64,000 nucleotides of DNA from JAGTVG01 sp942491935. Its GTDB lineage: Bacteria; Bacteroidota; Bacteroidia; Cytophagales; Cyclobacteriaceae. Both the position numbers and the translations under genes were made by a program. The stretch spans positions 248,001 to 312,000 of the forward strand of contig CALOCZ010000068.1 in NCBI GenBank assembly GCA_942491935.1, given 5' to 3'. Positions 16,461 through 27,982 of this stretch are shown piece after piece. The notes under the pieces are model-generated. The model was not told the DNA's origin. It ran no database searches and saw only the letters and a list, made by a program, of their open reading frames with translations. Positions within the stretch are counted from its first letter, which is position 1, and every line of letters starts with the position of its first letter.

Positions 16461-19400
16461 TTGTCAAAGCGAATCTGCATATTGATCTGGTTTGTTTTTG
16501 GGGTTTTGACCTTGACCGCCTTGATGTCCAGCGCAAAACCCGGAATAACTATGCCTTTTATTCCGGCAGGTATCAAACAAGATACCCTTGACCAGGATTC
16601 TATAAAGGCAGATACCCTTGACAAACCTTATGAACCATCCCGTCAACCTACATTCTACCCAGAAGACCGATTCGGAGATCCATTTATTTATCAGCCTACC
16701 ATTTCGCCTCTCTTCTTACGTGATCCATCAAATCTGAAGCTGGACATTGAAATTGACACTGCGAATGATTACACCATTTACGAAAGGATGGGGGATATGA
16801 ACTACCGTCCTACTTCTACCATGACTTTTGAGGAATTTCAAAAGTTCCAGGAAGAAAAAATGATAAAAGAATACTGGCGGAACCGCTCAGTAGGATTGGA
16901 TGGTGAAAGTGCGGTTAGTGGAAGGAGGCTCATTCCACCAATTTACATAAGCCCTGTATTTGACAGAATATTTGGTGGCAGCTATGTGGATATTCGTCCA
17001 AATGGTTATGTTAACCTGGACTTTGGTGCCCGTTACCAAAGAATCGATAACCCAGCTATACCAATCAAACAGCAACGTAACGGAGGTTTCGAGTTCGACC
17101 AACAGATCAGCATGAATGTTGTTGGTAAAATAGGTGAAAAGCTTGCGGTTACCGCCAACTTCGACAACAACAATTCATTTGATTTTCAAAACAACCTGAA
17201 AGTTGAGTATACTGGATTTGAAGAAGAGATCATAAAAAAAATTGAGGTAGGAAATGTGAGCTTGCCATTGAGCAACAGTTTGATAACCGGTGCTCAGAAT
17301 TTGTTTGGGTTAAAGACCCAATTACAATTTGGGAAATTGTTTGTTACTGGAGTCGCCTCCACACAGCGGGGGAAAAATGAAGTATTGACAATACAGGGAG
17401 GAAGCGAAGGCCAGGGAGAGAATTTCAGCTCAGGGCTTCTGATTATGATGAACGCAGACACTTTTTCCTCGGTCATTTTTTCCGGGATAATTATGAACGA
17501 TGGTTGGCAAGCTTGCCCCAGGTTATGTCGGGTGTAAATATTACAAGAATTGAAGTTTATGTCATTAACAGGAACAACAATACTTCAACACTCCGGAACT
17601 TCCTTGGAATGATGGATATGGGTGAAGGTAATGTAATATACAGGGAAGAAAATCCTTATATTGGTCCTGGCCAGGGGAATGTACCTAATGACAACAAAGC
17701 GAATAACCTGTTTAGCTCCCTTCAAAGTGATCCGAATATCCGGAATGTTGATCAGGCCAGTTCTATCCTGGAAAATGAATGGAATCTTGTAAAAGGGACA
17801 GACTTTGATCTGATTACCTCTGCCAGGAAACTCGATCCTAATGAATATACCTTTCATCCTTTGTTAGGATATATCTCCCTTAACAGAAAGCTTCAGAACG
17901 ATGAAGCTCTTGCTGTTTCGTTTGAATATACTTATAATGGACAAAGGTTCAAGGTTGGGGAACTAACAGAAGATTATCAGAACGTCTCAGAAGACGAGGT
18001 GATTTATCTTAAATTGCTGAGACCAACTAAGATCAATCCCACAGTTCCAACCTGGAATTTAATGATCAAGCATATCTATAACCTGAACACCAGTCAGATC
18101 AATCCTGAAGGATTTGACCTGCGGATCATTTACAGGGATGATAAAACAGGTATTGATAATCCAAGTTTGCATGAAGGTAGAAATACAAAGGATATACCAC
18201 TTGTACAATTGTTCAATCTCGACAGATTGAATAGGAATAATGATCCACAGAAAGATGGTCAATTTGACTATGTAGAAGGTATTACTGTAGATCCGCAAAA
18301 TGGCACGATAATATTTACAGTTCTGGAACCTTTTGGCAGTTTCCTGGAAAGTAAATTTGATCCGGATGAACAGGCACTCAAAGAAAAATATGTTTACGAC
18401 ACTTTATATGGTACAACAAAAGCGGACGCTGAGCTTGTAGCCAGACAAAACAAATTTGTGCTCATTGGTACAGTTACAGGGGGTTCATCAACCGAGATTA
18501 TTCTGCCTGGAATAAACATTGCCGAGGGATCTGTTCAGGTGATTGCAGGAAGTATCCCCTTAAGTGAAGGAATTGATTACAGGGTAGATTATAACCTTGG
18601 AAAAGTAAGCATCATCAATCAATCTGTATTGAATTCCGGAAAGCCAATCCAGATAAAATACGAAAAAGCCGATCTGTTTAATTTCCAGGCCCGGACTTTG
18701 CTGGGCAGCCGGTTGGACTATATCCATAATGATAAGTTTAATATCGGAGGCACCATTCTATATCTGAATGAAAGGCCTCTTGTAAGTCGTATTAGCGTAG
18801 GTGATGAAACCATACGAAATACGAAATGGGGGCTGGACCTGAATTACCGGACTGAATCCAACTTCCTTACAAAATTAGTGGATGCCATCCCCGGAATTTC
18901 TACCAAGGAACCTTCCATGGTGTCTTTAAATGCCGAGATGGCTCAACTATTACCAGGCACCTCTAATATCGTTGATGGGCAGGGAACTTCCTATATTGAT
19001 GATTTTGAATCAGCCATAACCCCATTCCGGCTGGGGGGTAATATGTTGTCATGGAAATTGGCTTCTACACCAAAGACTGATGATGGTTATTATGATGGCG
19101 GTAGTCAATTGCCTAATGATCTTTCAATTAATTATTCCCGGGCGAAACTGGCCTGGTATATCATCGATAATGTATTCTATAGAACCTCCGGTAATTCAAG
19201 ACCACCAAACATAACAGAAGAGGACCTTCAAAATAACTATAGCCGCGCGGTAATTCCTCAGGAGATCTTTAAATTCAGAGACAGGGAAGTAGTAAATACA
19301 AATTTGCCAGTATTTGACCTGGCTTTCTATCCGTCTGAAAGAGGTTCTTATAATTATAATCCAGATCTTACGAACGATGGTACTCTACAGGATGTTCGAC

Positions 19401-22400
19401 AAAGTTGGGGAGGTATTACAAGGGCCATTACTTCAGATGTCGATTTTGACCAAACCAATATTGAATATCTCGAATTCTGGCTTATGGATCCTTTCATTAA
19501 TGCAACCAACGGTGATTTAAATAATCCAAATGGATTAATTAACGACGGGATCAATCCACCAGCAGCCAACACTACCGGGGGCAAGTTGATATTTCATCTT
19601 GGAAGTATTTCCGAGGATGTGATGAAAGATAGCCGGCACGCCTTTGAGAATGGACTGCCAGCTGATGGGGATTCTTCCAGGACAACCAACAATGCCTGGG
19701 GAAGGGTAACACAGGAACAATACCTTACTAATGCTTTCGACAATTCCGAGATAGCAAGACCCAACCAGGATGTTGGTATGGATGGGGTAATAAATACGAA
19801 TGAAGCAAACTACTTTAATGATTTTGTTAGTAATATAAACGTAAGTGCTGATGCACGCGATAGGATATTGGAAGACGTCTCAGCAGACAATTTTCAATAT
19901 TTTCTTGGCTCTGAGTTGGATGATGAGGATGCAAAAATACTTGAAAGGTATAAAGAGTTTAACCTGACGGATGGGAACTCCCCCCTGGTCACAGGAACGA
20001 CTGAATATACACCTGTAGGAACAACTTTTCCGGACAATGAAGACCTGAACTTTGACAATACCTTAAGCGACCTTGAAGAATATTATGAATACGAAGTGGA
20101 CCTGAGGCCGGGAAGCCTGGAAGTTGGGAAAAATTTTGTAAGCGAAGTGATAACTAATGAAATTAACGGACAGAGGGTAAATTGGTACCTCATCAGGATT
20201 CCAATACTCAAACCAAGCAGGATACAGGGTAATATTGTTGGATTCAAATCCATACGATTTATAAGAAGCATTATGACGGATTGGGAGCAACCTGCTGTTC
20301 TAAGGATGGTTAAATTTCAACTGGTAGGGGCACAGTGGCGTCGTTACCAACTAAGTCTTAGAGAAAAATTTCTAATGGAGCCACCGGAAATAATAAACTC
20401 AAATTTTGTATTTTCTGTAGTCAACCTTGAAGAGAACGGATCCCCTGCCGAAGGTGAAACCCCGTATGTCCTGCCACCTGGTATTGAACAAGATATAGAT
20501 AATACTTCTCCGATATACAGGCAGACCAATGAACAATCCATAAAACTCACAGTGGATGGATTGGTAGATGGGGATGCACGTGGTGTATTTAAGAATGTGG
20601 CCCTCAACCTTGTTAACTATGGTCGGATCAAGATGTTTTTCCATGCACAGAACAATGGAAACCAGGGGGATTCAGCTACTGCATTCCTTAGATTGGGCAC
20701 GGACATGGTTGATAACTATTATGAGATCGAAGTGCCACTTGTTTATACGCCGAAAGGAAGTACTGATCCTAATGTCATTTGGCCGGAAGAAAATAATATC
20801 GATATGGAATTTGATGATCTGTATGCCTTGAAGAAATTAAGGGATAAGGGGGGATTAAATATTAACATCCCATTTTCGAGAAATGTAAATCAATATAAGA
20901 TTACGGTCGTTGGACGACCTGACTTGCATGATGTTCAAGCCATGATGATAGGTATACGGAACCCGAAAACCCCGGATGGGGATCCCATAAGCATACACAT
21001 TTGGGCCAACGAATTACGTGTAACTGATTTTAAGAACGATCCAGGCTGGGCCGCTAACGCAAGACTTGACCTCAAGCTGGCAGATTTTGCAACCATAAAT
21101 GGGGATTTGAGATATAGTTCAGTAGGATTTGGTGCTATTTCGCAACGAATATCTGAAAGAAGAAGGGAAGAAGTATTGGATTATGACATTTCAGCAAACG
21201 TTGCCCTTGATAAATTCATCCCCGAAAAAGTAGGTTTAAAAATTCCAATGTATGTCAGTTATGAAGAAAGAAAAATAACTCCAAGCTATGATCCACTTGA
21301 TCCGGACGTCCCCCTCGAGGCGACCTTGAGGACTTTTGATAATCAGGAGGAAAGAGATGCCTATTCAAAACTCGTACAAGACGTAACAACGAGGAAAAGC
21401 ATCAATTTTACGAATGTCCGTAAGGTGAAAACAAAGGAAAATGCGAAAAGCAGGATATATGATATCGAGAACTTTTCTTTTACATATGCCTATTCTAATG
21501 CTTTACAAACAAATATTTACAAACAGGAATATATAAATAAACAGATGCGAATCGGATTGGCTTATAATTGGAGTTCTACTCCAAGAACCTATGAACCTTT
21601 AAAAAATTCCAAGGCTTTCTCCTCTCCCTGGCTTCAGTTGATCAAAGATATTAATCTGACACCAATGGTTTCAAACCTGGGTTTCAGATGGGATTTGAAT
21701 AGAAGATTTTTAAAAGAACAACTACGGAATGGTGACCTAACTACAGAAGGAATTTTACCTACTTGGGAAAAATCCTTCTTTTTTGACAGAAATTATAATT
21801 TGAGATGGAACCTGACCAAAAGCATTTCAATTGATTATATGGCGAGAGTCAATGCAATTGTCGATGAACCAGCTGGCGATATTGATACAGATGCAAAACG
21901 GGATTCCATTAAAACGAATCTCAAAAATCTTGGACGTATGAAAACCTATGATCAAGATGTAGGCCTGACCTATAGAATCCCTATTGACAAAACGCCATTG
22001 ACTGATTGGATCAATTCAGATTTTCGCTATAGGGTGGGTTATACTTGGAAAGCTGGAGCGACCGACCAGTCTGATACACTTGGAAATACAGTTCAGAATC
22101 AAAGGGATTGGGGCTTGAATGGCAAATTTGATCTGGTAAAATTATATAATAAATCTAAACTGCTAAAAGATATAAATAGCCCCAGCCGCAGTTCAAGGCG
22201 CCCGACTACTTCCCGAACGCAAACACAGGCAGATACTACTATTCAAAAAAGAGACAACAAGTTTGGAAAAGGATTTTTGCGTTTTCTGATGATGTTACGG
22301 TCGGTGAATTTCAGCTATAATAACAGGCAGGGAACTGTATTGCCAGGTTATACTCCATCAGTATTCCTTTTTGGTATGGACTCCTCATTTTCAGCTCCAG

Positions 22401-23643
22401 GATGGGACTTCGTATTTGGGAGTCAAAGCAGGGATATTCAGAGAAGAGCCGTGGAAAATGACTGGCTAGCCAGAAGTGAATTTTTATCGTTTCCGTTTAC
22501 TCAATATAATAATATTGACATAAAACTAACCGGAAACATCGAACCTGCTCCTGACCTGAGGATTCAACTTGTAGCCAATAAAGTAAGTTCCGACAACTTC
22601 CACGAAATATTCCGATACAATACAGATACATTAGGTGATGGAAGCATCGGGCAGGTCCCGGTCCAACTGGCTCCAACAAGAACAGGTAGTTACAGTATTA
22701 CTGTTGTTACAATCGGCACTTCATTTGTTAAAGATGCGGAGGATAATACCAATCAAACATTTGAGACATTTGAAGATAATAGGGATATTATCCGGAGCCG
22801 GCTTAACGCTATTAATCCGTCCGGTGAATTTAATTCCAATTCTCAGGACGTGCTCATTCCCTCTTTCCTTGCAGCATATCAGGATAAGGATCCAAATACT
22901 ATTGCTTTGACTTCTTTCCAAAATGGCCTTTACCTAACTGGAGACTGGATTACTCAGGGCTTGGTAAAATCGAGGCTTTTAAAAACATATTTTCATCCAT
23001 TAATATTACACATGCCTACAGTTCAACCTACTCGGTAAATAATTATGCTAACTCTTTATTATATGATCAGTTCATTAATCTGGATAATGCAATAGAAGAT
23101 ACACCACCGGGATTTGTACAAAATGAAAATAATGATCTTGTACCTGTTTATGTAATAGCCCAGGCAATCATATCAGAAAGGTTTTCTCCTCTTATCGGGC
23201 TTAACCTGAGGACCAAAAATCGCCTGACTGCCAGGATAGAATATAAAAAAGAAAGAAACCTGGCACTGAATATGTCTAACGCGCAGATCACTGAATTAAA
23301 CAGCAAGGATTTTTCTGTGGATGTTGGATGGACAAAAACAAAATTGAGATTACCCATCAAATTCAGGGGGAATACCGTAGTGCTTGATAATGACATCCAA
23401 TTCAGGATCAATTTTACTATTCGTGATACTAAAACGGTGCAAAGAAAAATTGATGAGACTAACACCATAACCCAGGGAAATATTAATTTCCAATTGAGGC
23501 CAACCATTCAATACACCATCAATCAAAGATTGAACATGACTTTCTATTTTGAAAGGAATATAAACGAACCGTTGATCTCAAGCTCATTTAAGAGGGCAAC
23601 AACTTCTTTTGGAACACAAATTAGATTTAGTTTAGCACAATAA
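16461..23643 (+). CDS. sprA: SprA/Sov, type IX secretion outer-membrane translocon (two apparent frameshifts)
   Basis: SprA is the giant beta-barrel channel of the type IX secretion system, exporting CTD-tagged proteins and needed for gliding where present. The reading frame is broken twice. The first break is near 17432-17436: adding one G to the GGG run there joins FSSG to ASDYDERRHFFLGHFF in the next frame. The second is near 22963-22965: adding one G to TTGGT restores QGLGKIEAFKNIFSS. The corrected product is about 2,394 residues, normal for SprA. It begins with TTG at 16461 and a signal peptide; an in-frame stop just upstream limits the start. N-terminal SprA_N modules precede a beta-rich C-terminus ending FGTQIRFSLAQ. 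Residual sequencing error is likelier than a pseudogene, since both sides of each break stay conserved. Confidence 0.9.
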
Positions 23644-23656
23644 TTCTTTAATGGAT

Positions 23657-23664
23657 TATATTTG
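23657..23664 (+). promoter_or_regulatory. -7 promoter element of gcvH
   Basis: TATATTTG is a full TAnnTTTG match, 28 bp before the gcvH ATG. A weak TTTA at 23631-23634 could serve as -33 element at 22-bp spacing. Confidence 0.45.
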
Positions 23665-23692
23665 AACCAGTAAATTTCAAAACATAATAATT

Positions 23693-24073
23693 ATGAATTT
23701 TCCAGAGGATCTAAAATACACAAAAGACCATGAATGGATCAAAGTTGAAGGCAATATAGGAACCATCGGCATTACAGATTTTGCTCAAAAAGAGCTAGGA
23801 GACATTGTATATATAGAAGTAGAATCGGAAGGATATGATGTAGATGAAGGGGAATCATTTGGCACGATAGAAGCTGTTAAAACAGTTTCGGATCTTTTTA
23901 TGCCAGTATCCGGTAAAATTCAGGAGTTTAATGAAACCCTGGAAGGTGAACCAGAACTGGTCAATAGTGACCCCTATGGTAAGGGATGGATTCTTAAAAT
24001 TGAATTAAAAGATGCCTCATCTGTAAATGAACTTCTCTCAGCAGAAGATTACCAGAAATTAATTGCAGAATAG
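23693..24073 (+). CDS. gcvH: Glycine cleavage system H protein
   Basis: Lipoyl-carrying shuttle of the glycine cleavage complex, moving the aminomethyl group between the P, T and L proteins. The 126-residue product has the family start (DLKYTKDHEWIKVEGN) and the lipoylation lysine Lys63 in GTIEAVKTVSDL. It is followed by PVSGKIQEFNETLEGEPELVNSDPYGKGW. The other gcv genes are elsewhere; an isolated gcvH next to sprA is usual in the phylum. The vanZ-like gene begins 3 bp after its stop. Confidence 0.95.
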   Translation: MNFPEDLKYTKDHEWIKVEGNIGTIGITDFAQKELGDIVYIEVESEGYDVDEGESFGTIEAVKTVSDLFMPVSGKIQEFNETLEGEPELVNSDPYGKGWILKIELKDASSVNELLSAEDYQKLIAE

Positions 24074-24076
24074 GTC

Positions 24077-24454
24077 TTGAGATTATATTCAAAGTTTTTC
24101 CTGGTATGGATACTTGTATCGCTTATCCTAACCTGGACCCCTGGTGAAGCACTGCCAAAACATGATTTTTTGAATATTACTTTTGCCGGATTTCTAGCCC
24201 ACTTTGGGATGTTCTTTATCTTTTCATTCCTGCTTACAGGGATTATGTTGGGAAAAGAAGATAAGGCAATCTCCAAACAGAATGTAATAACAGTAGTAAT
24301 TCTTTGGTCACTTGTTTTTAGTTTAATTACAGAAACCGGACAGTATTTTATACCCGGAAGACACTTTCACTGGCTAGATTTAATAACAAATTTCATAGGT
24401 TCTGCTATTGGGATTTGGATATTTTTTCTAAAATTTAAATACTTTTCGAATTAG
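24077..24454 (+). CDS. VanZ-like family membrane protein
   Basis: A 125-residue integral membrane protein with about four hydrophobic segments. The family pattern is an N-terminal TM, an acidic/proline segment (WTPGEALPKHDF) and a late H-x-x-D-L-x-x-N motif (GRHFHWLDLITNFIGSAIGI). The VanZ superfamily is named after a teicoplanin-resistance protein; most members have no known role. It starts with TTG at 24077, 3 bp after gcvH, and is probably cotranscribed with it. Confidence 0.8.
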   Translation: MRLYSKFFLVWILVSLILTWTPGEALPKHDFLNITFAGFLAHFGMFFIFSFLLTGIMLGKEDKAISKQNVITVVILWSLVFSLITETGQYFIPGRHFHWLDLITNFIGSAIGIWIFFLKFKYFSN

Positions 24455-24473
24455 ACAAATGAAAAATATTTTA

Positions 24474-24481
24474 TATCTTTG
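24474..24481 (+). promoter_or_regulatory. -7 promoter element upstream of first tonB
   Basis: TATCTTTG matches TAnnTTTG and lies 46 bp before the TonB start codon, predicting a leader of about 40 nt. The -33 region (TTA at 24451-24453) is weak. Confidence 0.45.
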
Positions 24482-24527
24482 ATATTCGTCAAGGTATAAT
24501 TTGGCAAACAAATAAAACGTTATTGTT

Positions 24528-25202
24528 ATGGAAGCGAAAAAGAATCCAAAGGCCGATCTTAATAAAAAGACAGGATTATTCCTTAATATTGGGTTGGTCG
24601 TCAGCCTTTTATTAGTGATTACCGCATTTGAGTGGAGGTTCTATGATGATGGTGAACTGATGGATCTTGGTCAGGTTGCCGATGAATTTGAAGATGTGAT
24701 GGAAATTCCTCCAACCGAACAACCACCTCCTCCTCCTCCAAAAATTCAACAACCTGAAATTATAGAGGTTCCCGATGAAGAAGAGATCGAAGAGGAAATT
24801 GAAGTCGATCTTGACGTTGAGATAACAGAAGAAACTGTTGTTGAAGATATTGTATTCGATGAACCTGTTGAAGAAGAGGTAGCAGAAGAAATATTCACGA
24901 TCGTGGAAGATCAGCCTCAACCAAAAGGTGGGATGGCTGCTTTTTATGAGTATATTGGTAAAAAACTGAAATACCCTGCCCAAGCACGAAGAATGGGTAT
25001 TGAGGGTAAAGTGTTCGTTGAATTTGTTGTTGATAAAGATGGTACCATAACTGATGTAAAAGCCATCAAGGGTATAGGTGCAGGATGTGACGAGGAAGCA
25101 ATTAGGGTTATTCAGTCATCTCCAAAATGGAATGCTGGTAAGCAAAGAGGCCGTCCTGTAAAAGTAAGGATGATCCTTCCGATAACCTTTAAGTTAGGAT
25201 AA
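24528..25202 (+). CDS. Energy transducer TonB (first of a tandem pair)
   Basis: A 224-residue TonB: short cytoplasmic N-terminus, one membrane anchor (about 16-35), a proline-rich and strongly acidic periplasmic spacer (a six-proline run, then EEE/EIE-rich), and a C-terminal TonB domain (about 135-224). The C-terminal domain includes LKYPAQARRMGIEGKVFVEF and ends in VKVRMILPITFKLG. It transmits inner-membrane proton motive force from ExbB/ExbD to outer-membrane transporters; no exbB or exbD is nearby. A second TonB with the same layout follows. A strong terminator lies directly downstream, so the paralogs are separate transcription units. Confidence 0.92.
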   Translation: MEAKKNPKADLNKKTGLFLNIGLVVSLLLVITAFEWRFYDDGELMDLGQVADEFEDVMEIPPTEQPPPPPPKIQQPEIIEVPDEEEIEEEIEVDLDVEITEETVVEDIVFDEPVEEEVAEEIFTIVEDQPQPKGGMAAFYEYIGKKLKYPAQARRMGIEGKVFVEFVVDKDGTITDVKAIKGIGAGCDEEAIRVIQSSPKWNAGKQRGRPVKVRMILPITFKLG

Positions 25203-25222
25203 ACATAAAAACATTAATACGA

Positions 25223-25250
25223 TCCCGCCATCCGGCGGGATTTTTTTTTG
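25223..25250 (+). terminator. Rho-independent terminator after first tonB
   Basis: The 8-bp stem ATCCCGCC / GGCGGGAT with an ATCC loop is followed by a run of T. It closes the gcvH-vanZ-tonB unit. Confidence 0.9.
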
Positions 25251-25498
25251 CATAATACTTGCCCGGTTCACTCTCAATTATAATTTTCAATATTTGTTCC
25301 TCTACTTATTGAGATTTGAACATATAAAACCACTGAAATATGTCTTTACTTGAAACATCATATACAATTTATGTTTCCTAATCCATCACCTTCAGGTCTT
25401 TATTAAAAACCAATCCAATATTATTATCGTTAATAATGTTAAAAGGGTACTAAATAATTACATTTAGTTTCCGTTAAGTTCTTTAAATAGCAAATGCC

Positions 25499-26299
25499 AT
25501 GAAAAAGCTTGATAAATATGAAAAAAATGGCATTTATCGGAAAAATAAAGGCCATTATAAACCGCAAAAATCCAGGAAAAATCAATGTCTTCTGGTTAGT
25601 GATTTGATAAGGGTGAAATTTGCAAAAGCTTCCAAACAGATTCGCCTTTCAAAGCTTTTCTTCTGTATAGGATTATGTCTCAGTCTATTAATAATTATAA
25701 CTGCATTCGAGTGGAAATTCTTCGATGATGGAAAAATTGTAGATCTGGGTAAAGTATCTTCAACCTTTGAAAACATTGTAGATGTCCCTCCTACCGAGCA
25801 ACCGCCAGCTCCAAAACCAAAATTCGTACAGCCAAAGATTATTGAAATACCGGATGAAGAGGAGGTAATGGAAGAGATTGAAATTGATCTTGATATTGAA
25901 ATGACTGAGGAGCAGATAATAGATCAACCTGTATTTATACAAATGGAATTAGAGATCGAGGAGGAAAAGGCCGAGGAGATTTTTACTATTGCTGAGCAAC
26001 AACCGGAACCAGAAGGGGGATTCAGTGCATTTTACTCCTATGTAGGTCAAAATCTTAAATATCCAAGATTAGCACAAAGAAGCAATATACAGGGAAGGGT
26101 TTATATACAATTTGTTGTAGAAAAAGATGGTAGTCTGACTGATATCAAAACAATGAAGGGAATCGGGGGAGGATGTGATGAAGAAGCATGCCGAATTATT
26201 GAAAATGCCCCAAAATGGAAACCCGGCAAACAAAGAGGACAGCCGGTAAGGGTAAAAATGATAATCCCGATACACTTCCGTCTTGAAGAATCAATATAA
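25499..26299 (+). CDS. Energy transducer TonB (second of a tandem pair)
   Basis: A 266-residue paralog of the preceding TonB. It has the same anchor with ITAFEWKFFDDG after it, the same VPPTEQPP...PDEEE spacer and the same C-terminal domain (LKYPRLAQRSNIQGRVYIQFVVEKDG ... GGGCDEEACRIIENAPKWKPGKQ). Two differences stand out: a basic cytoplasmic tail about 35 residues longer, and a spacer with fewer prolines. The pair arose by tandem duplication and then diverged, so they may energise different receptors. It ends 17 bp from the convergent yicC. Confidence 0.9.
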   Translation: MKKLDKYEKNGIYRKNKGHYKPQKSRKNQCLLVSDLIRVKFAKASKQIRLSKLFFCIGLCLSLLIIITAFEWKFFDDGKIVDLGKVSSTFENIVDVPPTEQPPAPKPKFVQPKIIEIPDEEEVMEEIEIDLDIEMTEEQIIDQPVFIQMELEIEEEKAEEIFTIAEQQPEPEGGFSAFYSYVGQNLKYPRLAQRSNIQGRVYIQFVVEKDGSLTDIKTMKGIGGGCDEEACRIIENAPKWKPGKQRGQPVRVKMIIPIHFRLEESI

Positions 26300-26316
26300 A
26301 GAGTGATCAAATGATA

Positions 26317-27192
26317 TTAAAGGATATTTAATAACTGTTCTTTGATCTTTTCAAGGCTATCTTTCATCAGAACGACACTCCTTGTTATGGGGGCATAATT
26401 GGCTTTAGATCCTATAGTATTAATCTCCCTTCCTATTTCCTGGGAAATAAAATTAAGCTTTTTACCATTGGATTCTGGCGAATTCATTTCGCTTATAAAA
26501 TAATCCAAATGTCCCTTTAAACGTACCTTCTCTTCGCTTATATCCAATTTCTCAAGATAATAAATTAACTCTTGCTCAAATCGGTTCTCATCATAGTTAT
26601 TATCCGGTATAAGTTCATTAAGGTTGCTTTTAATTCTATCTCTTATTTGCACTACCCTCTCCGGATCCAGTTTATCGATCTCTATAAGTGATTTTTCTAT
26701 CTCTCCAATATAAATATTTAACTCATTTGATAAGTTTTCTCCTTCCTGAGTCCTGAATACGTCACAATAACCAATGGCCTCATTCATAACTGACTTGATG
26801 TGCTCCCAATTTGCACCTTCCTCATAGTTGATTTCAGGAGAGATCACATCGGGGAGGTATAAAGCAAGCCGGAATATATCTGCCTTATCATCAGATAATT
26901 CTTTTACCAATGAATTAAGTTCATTGTAATATTTAGTAAACAATGATTTATTGATCACCTGAGGCTGACTTCCGGTGGCTTTATTTTGATAATCGATAGC
27001 TACCGAGATCTTCCCTCTAATTAAGGATTTCTCTAATATATTCCTTACTTCAATTTCTTTCTCAGAAAATACTTTAGGCATTTTAATGATGGTATCAAAG
27101 AATTTTGAATTTAAGGATTTAACTTCCACAACAATGTTCAGATCTTCAGTAAATGATTCAGCTCTGCCAAATCCTGTCATTGATTTAATCAT
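26317..27192 (-). CDS. YicC family endoribonuclease
   Basis: A 291-residue YicC-like protein with the diagnostic N-terminus MIKSMTGFGRAE and C-terminal DUF1732 block (KLNFISQEIGREINTIGSKA). E. coli YicC degrades the small RNA RyhB and has endoribonuclease activity; the target here is unknown. It begins 10 bp after the restored stop of pdxJ, so pdxJ-yicC is a probable operon. It is convergent with the second tonB. Confidence 0.88.
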   Translation of the reverse strand: MIKSMTGFGRAESFTEDLNIVVEVKSLNSKFFDTIIKMPKVFSEKEIEVRNILEKSLIRGKISVAIDYQNKATGSQPQVINKSLFTKYYNELNSLVKELSDDKADIFRLALYLPDVISPEINYEEGANWEHIKSVMNEAIGYCDVFRTQEGENLSNELNIYIGEIEKSLIEIDKLDPERVVQIRDRIKSNLNELIPDNNYDENRFEQELIYYLEKLDISEEKVRLKGHLDYFISEMNSPESNGKKLNFISQEIGREINTIGSKANYAPITRSVVLMKDSLEKIKEQLLNIL

Positions 27193-27202
27193 AGAATCAA
27201 AT

Positions 27203-27918
27203 TTATCGTAATTGATTTAAATATAATTGAATTGTATTCTCAAATCCAAGATAAATCGAATCACATATTAAAGCATGACCAATTGATACTTCATCTAAAA
27301 ACGGTATCTTCTTCTTAAAATATGATAGGTTCTCGAGAGAAAGATCATGACCAGCATTCAATCCAAGGCCTTCCTTTTTGGCTAATTCCGCACAATCAAC
27401 GTATGCCTTAACCGCTTCTTCTCCCTGTTCAGAAGGTAGTTCTCAGCATAAGGCTCCGTATATAATTCAATACGGTCTGTCCCGACTTTCACAGCACCTA
27501 AGACCATGGCTTTAACTGGATCAACAAATAATGATGTTCGTATTCCAGAGTCCTTAAGTTCAGCTATTATATCAGAAAGAAATTCTTCATTTTTCATTGT
27601 ATCCCAGCCGGTATTGGATGTTAAGACATCGGGAGGATCCGGAACCAGTGTGGCCTGGTCAGGTTTTATTTTTTTAACCAGGTCCATGTATCTTTTATCA
27701 GGATATCCTTCGATATTGAATTCTGTAGTTATAACAGGTTTAATGTCCAGTACATCCTGATATGTAATATGCCTCTCATCAGGTCTTGGATGAACAGTAA
27801 TTCCTTCTGCCCCAAATCGTTGGGCATCGATAGCTGCCTTAACTACATCTGGATTATTACCTCCTCTTGAATTGCGTAATGTAGCAAACTTATTGATATT
27901 TACACTTAGCTTAGTCAT
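27203..27918 (-). CDS. pdxJ: Pyridoxine 5'-phosphate synthase (one apparent frameshift)
   Basis: PdxJ condenses 1-deoxyxylulose 5-phosphate with 3-amino-1-hydroxyacetone phosphate to pyridoxine 5'-phosphate (vitamin B6). The start MTKLSVNINKFATLRNSRG at 27918 and the blocks GITVHPRPDERHI, TTEFNIEGYP and GTDRIELYTEPYAENYLLN are all present. The frame then breaks near 27427-27434 and ends prematurely at 27382. Allowing for one missing base, the next frame continues QGEEAVKAYVDCAEL, GLGLNAGHDLSLENL and EVSIGHALICDS to a stop at 27203. The length becomes 238 residues, exactly that of the family. Probably sequence error, since the C-terminal catalytic half is perfectly conserved. Divergent from yqeY. 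Confidence 0.9.
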
Positions 27919-27982
27919 TGTAAATTTTATTATTAAATTTGATTGCAATTTAGCATTATTATACTTTCTAATGAAATAACTC

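Noticed and set aside
24700..24900. Low-complexity Pro/Glu-rich tract as a separate repeat element
   Set aside because: It is the normal periplasmic spacer of TonB.
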